A stretch of 64,000 nucleotides of DNA from Aurifilum marmelostoma (lineage: Eukaryota > Ascomycota > Sordariomycetes > Diaporthales > Cryphonectriaceae), in assembly GCA_027559495.1 (NCBI GenBank), contig JAMXSV010000028.1, forward strand, positions 434,001-498,000. Direction: 5' to 3'. The translations under genes were made by a program, and so were the position numbers. Within the stretch, counting starts at the first letter, position 1. Every line of letters starts with the position of its first letter. This document shows, one piece after another, positions 58,450-64,000 of the stretch. Below the pieces are notes generated by a model. That model saw nothing but the letters and a program-made list of their open reading frames with translations. It was not told the DNA's origin and did not search any database.

Positions 58450-59446
58450 ATGGCCACCAACAAGCAGGGCAAGATGGTAAGTCACTACCTCCTGCAATTG
58501 TATTCCAGGTACCAACGACGTTGACACCAACAGACTGACACGATACTCTCTGACAGGCCGGTTACGTACGTACATGCATCACATCGTGTTCCTCACTCGA
58601 GTTCCTTTCCGAATGCCCTCGACTCGAGCGCGAAAGACATGCCCTCTCGCTGACAACGCGCCTTATAGATCAACTACCGGATGCGGATCACTCTCATGGA
58701 TGGCCGGCAGATGACCGGACAGATGCTGGCCTTTGATAAGGTGCGATCTCTCCCTACTGGCAATCCACTCGACGGAATATGCGTTAATTTCTGCCGCAGC
58801 ACATGAACCTTGTTCTCGCCGATACGGAAGAGTTCCGAAAGACCAAGAAGCAGAGCAAGCCCGCTGCTCCTGGCGCAGGAGGCTCCTCGGCGCAAACTGT
58901 CGTGCAGGAGGAGAAGCGCACACTTGGCCTCGTGATCCTGCGAGGAAAGCACATTGTCTCCCTCTCGGTCGAGTCACCACCACCAGCGGATCCCAGCGCG
59001 CGTCTGGGCAAGTCGACAACCGGCGGAATCTCGACGACGCTGACGGGTGGTCCCGGAGTCGCGCGACCAGCTGGCCGTGGCGCTGTCCCCCCCAGTGGCC
59101 CTTGCTGTACGTACATTCTGTGGCAGACCCATGCTGGAATACTGCTGACATACCAGAACAGGGCCCTGCTCCTGGTGTTGGTGGTGTGCCGCCTCCCGCT
59201 TTCCCAGGCTTTCAAGGTGGTCCTCCTGGCTTTCCTGGCCGCGGTGGACGTAAGTTCAACCTCCATGCTTGGCTTCTCTTGCCTCATACTAATATAACAT
59301 CAGCTCCCCCTGGGTTTCCTGGCGCTCCTGGGGCTTTCCCTCCTCCCGGCTTCCCTGGCGCTCCCGGTGGCCAGTTTCCTCCTGGTTTCCCTGGCGCTCC
59401 TGGTGGCCAGCCTCCTGCCGGCTTCAACCCTCCGCCTCGAAGATAA
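58450..59446 (+). CDS. SMB1: Small nuclear ribonucleoprotein SmB/B'
   Basis: Six exons: 58450-58476, 58557-58565 (nine bases), 58669-58740, 58800-59106, 59162-59249 and 59304-59446. Seen: start MATNKQGKM|AGY|INYRMRITL, Sm1 motif through DGRQMTGQMLAFDKHMNLVL, Sm2 motif LGLVILRGKHIVSLSV, then a Gly/Pro-rich tail with GFPGAPGG repeats. Known: a core component of the heptameric Sm ring on U1, U2, U4 and U5 snRNAs; essential for splicing. Exon 4 needs one C removed from a run of seven (59087-59093): then it reads VPPVALA|GPAPGVGG, in phase with the next exon, like the LAGP..GVGG stretch of other SmB proteins. Corrected length is 214 residues. In the printed frame the splice fails. Confidence 0.93.
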
Positions 59447-60103
59447 TCGCGATTATACCCGAAACACACGCGTTTTCACCAATCTAAATTTGAGATGGGA
59501 TATTCTGGGCGTTCGGATGCTTTACAAAATTGAGAAATCGGGCCGGGGTTGGCGGACACATGTACCACAACGTAGATGGATATGAATACATCACCGGGTG
59601 GAAGACTCCAGATGATACATTGTTCAAAGACTGCGAAATTTGCGCTGTAATGTTATTGCTGATCCGACTTGTTGTGTCAACAAGACGTAAGTGGTTTTCC
59701 GATTCGATGCTCTCCTTGGGGCGCCTCAAGTCTGCGATCTAGTTGGCCGTGTGCAGTACCTTTGACAGGCAAGCTACTATGATGCAGTATGGTGTGCGTA
59801 CCATGTACCATAGTACGGCTACCATACCAGGCTAGCAGCTCCAGCTTCTAGCCCCCCCCCCCCAAAACCCCCTCCCCAAACAGACCCTGGAACTGCTCGG
59901 CGGGTACGTGCTACTGCAAGCAACATGTTCCCCGGCAATCGCCCGAACCGCCCAATGGCCTGCGGTGAATTTCTCAACGCCGATATCATCATCTTCGCGA
60001 TAAACCCTTTGTCGAGCCCCGACGTGCAAACAGGGGGAAACACCAAAATTCCAGCCAGTAGACTGCCACCGCCTGGCACAGATCAAGCGAAGACGTCGAA
60101 AAG
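59447..60103. other. Intergenic region between SmB and MPC1
   Basis: About 650 bases, with a C-run near 59854-59863; promoter and leader of MPC1 at its right end. No gene seen. Confidence 0.5.
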
Positions 60104-60975
60104 ATGGCGGCCTTCGTGAAAGCGATCAATGCGAAGATTCGCTCCAACAAGTACACCGATTATATCTGCTCCACACGTACGTGAGATCCTCTGCTTTCGG
60201 GTGCCGTCGCCGGACTCTCCGTTCGGTGGCGAGACAGGACATTGTGCTGTGTGCTATTTTTGCCCTGAGGCGCCTTCAGTGGCACAAGAGACGGATGGGA
60301 TAAAGAGGCAGCATGCGCACATAAACGGGCGTGGGCAACATGATGCCGCGTGGCCGTGACTGCGTTGCTCGTGCAGCGCTGCCCTGTCTTGCGCCGCGAG
60401 CGCCCTCTCGCTGGGCGATGCCAGCTGGGAGTCGCCAGCCAGCGCACTACTATGCAAGCGTGCTCTCTACAGACAAATAAATAACTGACTCGATGAGTGC
60501 ACGATTTGCAGACTTCTGGGGGCCGGTGTCGAACTTTGGCATCCCCATCGCTGCGGTAATGGACACACAAAAGTCCCCCGAGCTGTAGGTTCCTTGCCCC
60601 CGCCCAGCCCTCGTCATCTAGCCGCGCCCACTTCAAGCGTATCTCTCTACCTCTGCTGACCGCTGCCTTCTTGAGCCTGTTCTCAGCATCTCCGGAACCA
60701 TGACCGGCGCCCTGACCATCTACTCCGCCACCTTTATGCGTTACGCCCTGGCCGTCACCCCTCGGAACTACCTCCTCTTCGCATGCCACTTTGTCAACGA
60801 GGGCTCCCAGCTCACGCAGGGCTACCGGTGGTACAACTGGCACTACATGGGCGGCAGAGACAAGGCGATCGCGTCGGGCGAGCTCGTGCTGGACAAGGCG
60901 AAGGAGGGTGCAGAGAAGGCGAAGGAGGGCATCAGGGAGGGTGTGCAGAAGGTGGAGGCGGCCGTGAGCAAGTGA
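60104..60975 (+). CDS. MPC1: Mitochondrial pyruvate carrier subunit 1
   Basis: Three exons: 60104-60176, 60512-60584 and 60687-60975, 144 residues. Splices rebuild YICST|HFWGPVSNFGIP and QKSPE|LISGTMTGALTIYSA. Seen: the family segments HFWGPVSNFGIPIAAVMD and ATFMRYALAVTPRNYLLFAC followed by HFVNEGSQLTQGYRW. Known: forms a heterodimer with MPC2/3 in the mitochondrial inner membrane and imports pyruvate. The first intron (335 nt) is the longest confirmed in the window. Odd: a C-terminal extension with repeated KAKEG-like units and no counterpart in shorter homologues (about 110-130 residues). Its neighbour downstream is pyruvate carboxylase. Confidence 0.93.
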
Positions 60976-61711
60976 GGAGGGACCCTCTTGGAGGATGGTC
61001 TCTAGGAAGAGCTTGGGAATAACAAGATGTTGGGGAGGGTGAAAAAAAAAAAAAAGGTACAGTACAAAGTTAGGATGGACACCATGGACCCTCGGCAGAT
61101 TCCAAGGAAACTGGTCGTATGGTTGGCAGTGGTGGGACTTGAGTAGCCAGTCGCTCTTGACAGCACAGATGGTACATGTCGCGAGATCGAAGGGAAAAGA
61201 GAGGGCGCAGAGGCGCTTCTGTTCTCAATGACTTTGGGTGCAGCATGGCAGGTCAGGTCCCATTGGGATGTGTCACTTGGGGGGCGCTGCTTTGTGCTGC
61301 GCTATGCAGACCTACCTAACTTGATGCGCCCCAATACATTAGCAGCAATATATGGATGCAGGTTTTTCTCTGACGATCATTTCCGCTTATCTTCTCGCTG
61401 TCGCGTTTAGATCTCGGACCGCGTATGTTCCAGAGGGTCACAATACTCCATTTGAAATACGAGAGGGACACTTGACTGCCGCTGGGACCTTGACACGGCT
61501 GGCACGGGAACGCGGACCGTTTCTCTTGGCCCGTCCGATATCGAAGGCCAAGATCCCAGGGACAAGGTACTTAGGAGGCATAATGTAATAAGCCCGAATC
61601 ATCATCAATGGTAAGTGGTGGATCGACAAACAAAGAAAAGAAGAGTCATTGCACGCTGGTGCTGGTCCTGCAGCCATGGCGCAGATCGAGGATAGACAGA
61701 TGCGCGCCATG

Positions 61712-61729
61712 CACACACACACACACACA
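61712..61729. repeat. (CA)n microsatellite, 18 nt
   Basis: Perfect CA run between MPC1 and the pyruvate carboxylase gene. Confidence 0.85.
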
Positions 61730-62306
61730 TCCCTCTGCACGACCCTTTCATGCGTGCATCTTGGCAGGCGAATATTTTAACGAAGCGACAGAAGCCGTGG
61801 AAATCCTCTCCTAACCGCCAATACTTGATTGTTCATTGTATGAGGAGAAAGAATCTACAAACAACATCGTAAGCACAACGTAACCGAGGAAAATCGAGCC
61901 CGGCCGAATGGATACAACCATTTTCAGCCTTACCCGATCGTCCGCTGTAACAGTCACACACCACCCAGTAAACTCTGCCGAGGTCGGCGGGATGAGACTA
62001 AGGACGGAAAAATTGTCAAACGTCACGTTGGACCCTCGCTCTTTTTTTTCTCTTTTTTTCCTGGCTCATTTTTTTTTTTTTTTAATTCCTCGGCATCAAT
62101 TAGGACGGGACTGCGAGGGAAATAAAATGAAGAGAGGATGAAAACGAATAATTAATAATGAATTGACGCAAGATCTGGACCCCGAGATGAATCAAAGGTA
62201 GAAGCCGAGCCAGGAAAGGCTGGCTGAACTTGGAGAAGGGCCACTAAATTGGTACATTTTAGCACGTACCCAGGTGGCTCTATGCAGAGTATCTGCCCTG
62301 AAGAGG

Positions 62307-62333
62307 AGCAGCAGTAGCAGCAGCAGCAGCAGC
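62307..62333. repeat. (GCA)n repeat, slightly imperfect
   Basis: About nine GCA/CAG units with one TAG interruption, intergenic. Confidence 0.8.
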
Positions 62334-63830
62334 CAGTGCAGACCGACAGATCTCGGATTGTACAATTGGCACAGACTACAGTACCAAGCGGTAAAAAGAA
62401 GATCGGCTCGCACAAGAACTTGGTAACCCTCGGTTATATAGCCTTGTCTGTCTGACTTTGTAACCTAGGTCTCACCAGACTCGTGGCGTCAAGGCCGGAC
62501 AGGCGATATAGCCGCTCGCCGACCGAGGGAGGGAATGTATGGGGTACCTGGTAGGAGAACATACAGACATGGAGAAGATCCATGATGGGTGGTGATGATC
62601 AACGATCCTGCCGCGTATCAGCAGCTATCTCGGCCTTCTGGTTGGGCCCAGAGGTCTTTTCCTCTTCAGGCATGGAACAGAGGCGCTGGCCCACCCAGAT
62701 CTCTCATACTACTGTAGTATAGTTGGAAGTCTTGGTATTCCCAGAAAGAAAGGGAAAAAAAGTGAAAATAAAATAAAATAACATAAAATCCAGTCTTTTG
62801 CGTCACAGCCAAGATAGAGTTGATATGCAGCAAGCATCAGATGAAGAAGGTCGGCCTGATACCGTCTTACAGCCAAGATGTCTGTTCTGGAGCCTTGCAG
62901 ATATTGTAACCACAAGCTGTAACGAGGCTGTCTTGGCGGGATAGCACAAGATATAAGCGCAGGCTTGGAAGAGGAGGGTAGGTCAATTCAGAACGAGAGG
63001 CCGTGTGGATAGAGTATGCAGGACAAACTCCATGCCATGCATCTCAGGATGTGACGTGATGAATCGCTGCTACATACGTGCCACAGGAGTTGCGCCTGCC
63101 TCTTTCCCTTCCTCTTTCTGTCTCGTGTGCAGCCAGCATTGTCTCTTGAGTGTGGGAGGGTCACGGTGAGAGATAAGAGAAAATTGCAGCACAAGCTGTA
63201 GGCTGAGACAATAAAGTAATATATGACAAGAAAAGAAGACATAAATAAATGCTTGGGGTGCCCCATAGATGACACACACACTGACACAACAGCCTTCCTA
63301 CAAGCAGTGGGAGAGCTGGAGAGCTAGAGAGCTAGTAGTAGCTTACCCTGCCCTGGCCCCATGTGAAAGCTGCCCTCAAAACCCCTCACTAGCCTCTTTC
63401 ATTACTACTTACTACCGTCCCGCGCCCGCCCTCTCATTTCTCTCAAGCTCAGGACCTCCGTCACCCCACGTAAATATCCCACCGCGTCCCTCCCCCCACC
63501 CCACATTCAGACCTACTGCTGTCTAGCCAACCAACCCAACATTCCCTGGAGAGACTTTGGCCTGCTGCATCTTGTGACAACCTCTTCTGATCACAACAAA
63601 AAGCACGGCGTGCTCCTTTCCTGTTGATCAGCAAGCCCCTCTTCTCCTCTTCTCTGCGTCAGCAGCTGTCAAACCCTCCACAACCACCCTCTCCCCCACT
63701 GCATTCCATCGCCCCGACCAGCTCACTCACCTGAGCTCCACCCTCTCACGACACACCCTACAAGGGAGTCGTCGCACCTCAGCTACTTACCTCCCAGTTT
63801 GGTCCTGCTACCTCCGAACAGTGACCCAAG

Positions 63831-64000
63831 ATGGCGGAGGCGAAGCAGTACGAGGAGGTCTTTGAGGATGGCGCTGCTCCCAAGGAGGAGCGGACTGTAC
63901 ACCGCATGCGGGCCAATTCGTCCATCATGCAGGTGAACAAGATTCTGGGTATGTCCTCGGCTGATCCATTGGCACAGCACTGTTCCTGGAGGGACGAGCT
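63831..64000 (+). CDS. Pyruvate carboxylase, first exon (runs off the right edge)
   Basis: ATG 63831 opens 39 codons, then G|GTATGT at 63949 begins an intron; the rest lies beyond the window. Seen: an acidic N-terminus (MAEAKQYEEVFEDGAAPKEE) then TVHRMRANSSIMQVNKIL. Known: fungal pyruvate carboxylases start with a short variable stretch, then 'RANSSIMQ..KILVANRGEIP'; the split after G in the donor is consistent with a following V codon. Reaction: ATP, bicarbonate and biotin-dependent conversion of pyruvate to oxaloacetate, cytosolic in most filamentous fungi. The assignment rests on this N-terminal motif only. A different biotin carboxylase-domain enzyme is a remote alternative. Confidence 0.75.
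   Translation, partial: MAEAKQYEEVFEDGAAPKEERTVHRMRANSSIMQVNKILGMSSADPLAQHCSWRDE

Larger units (their letters stand above)
60976..63830. other. Long upstream region of pyruvate carboxylase
   Basis: About 2.9 kb with no supported gene. Simple repeats at 61712-61729 and 62307-62333, T-runs near 62042-62083. From 63360 to 63830 the plus strand is C/T-rich with many CCCTC and TCTC tracts, a likely promoter and long leader for the gene starting at 63831. Confidence 0.5.

Overview
The window is nuclear DNA of a filamentous ascomycete (Pezizomycotina, most likely a Sordariomycete; I cannot name the species). The evidence is short GT-AG introns of about 55-140 nt, coding exons with strong C/G bias at third positions, a Zn2Cys6 regulator, a GH79 glucuronidase, an AA11-like polysaccharide monooxygenase, fungal MFS permeases, and the spliced housekeeping genes RPL11, SmB, MPC1 and pyruvate carboxylase. 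I found no prokaryotic operons, phage, CRISPR arrays, rRNA or convincing tRNA genes.

Left part (1-18 kb). A flavin monooxygenase runs off the left edge. A poorly resolved 5 kb follows, then an anion:cation-symporter MFS permease, a DUF3237-type protein, a D-2-hydroxyacid (D-lactate-like) dehydrogenase with a one-base frameshift, an alpha/beta hydrolase with a polyglutamine tract, a secreted AA11-like LPMO whose copper-binding histidine lies just after a Lys-Arg site, and a 57-residue cysteine/histidine protein too short for ordinary gene calling. Middle (18-46 kb). A GPI-anchored GH79 enzyme, a Ser/Thr-rich GPI-type surface protein (also frameshifted), a large Zn2Cys6 transcription factor and a SCOCO-domain protein are separated by long gaps, including about 10 kb (33.9-43.9 kb) with no supportable gene. 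An unresolved locus resembling fungal STAND N-terminal domains lies at 43.9-45.8 kb. Right part (47-64 kb). An ADH6-type NADP alcohol dehydrogenase, a small mitochondrial membrane protein, a second MFS transporter (frameshifted), a small Ser-rich membrane protein, divergent RPL11 and SmB genes, the mitochondrial pyruvate carrier subunit MPC1, and the first exon of pyruvate carboxylase at the right edge.

Two themes stand out. First, four conserved genes are each broken by exactly one extra base in a G or C homopolymer; one is SmB, an essential spliceosome component, so sequence error is more likely than true gene decay. Removing one base restores a length divisible by three in every case. Second, MPC1 (pyruvate entry into mitochondria) and pyruvate carboxylase (pyruvate to oxaloacetate) are adjacent recognised genes on the same strand.

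The left part mixes transporters, oxidoreductases, hydrolases and secreted carbohydrate-active enzymes typical of accessory or lifestyle loci. The region from about 57 kb onward is core housekeeping.
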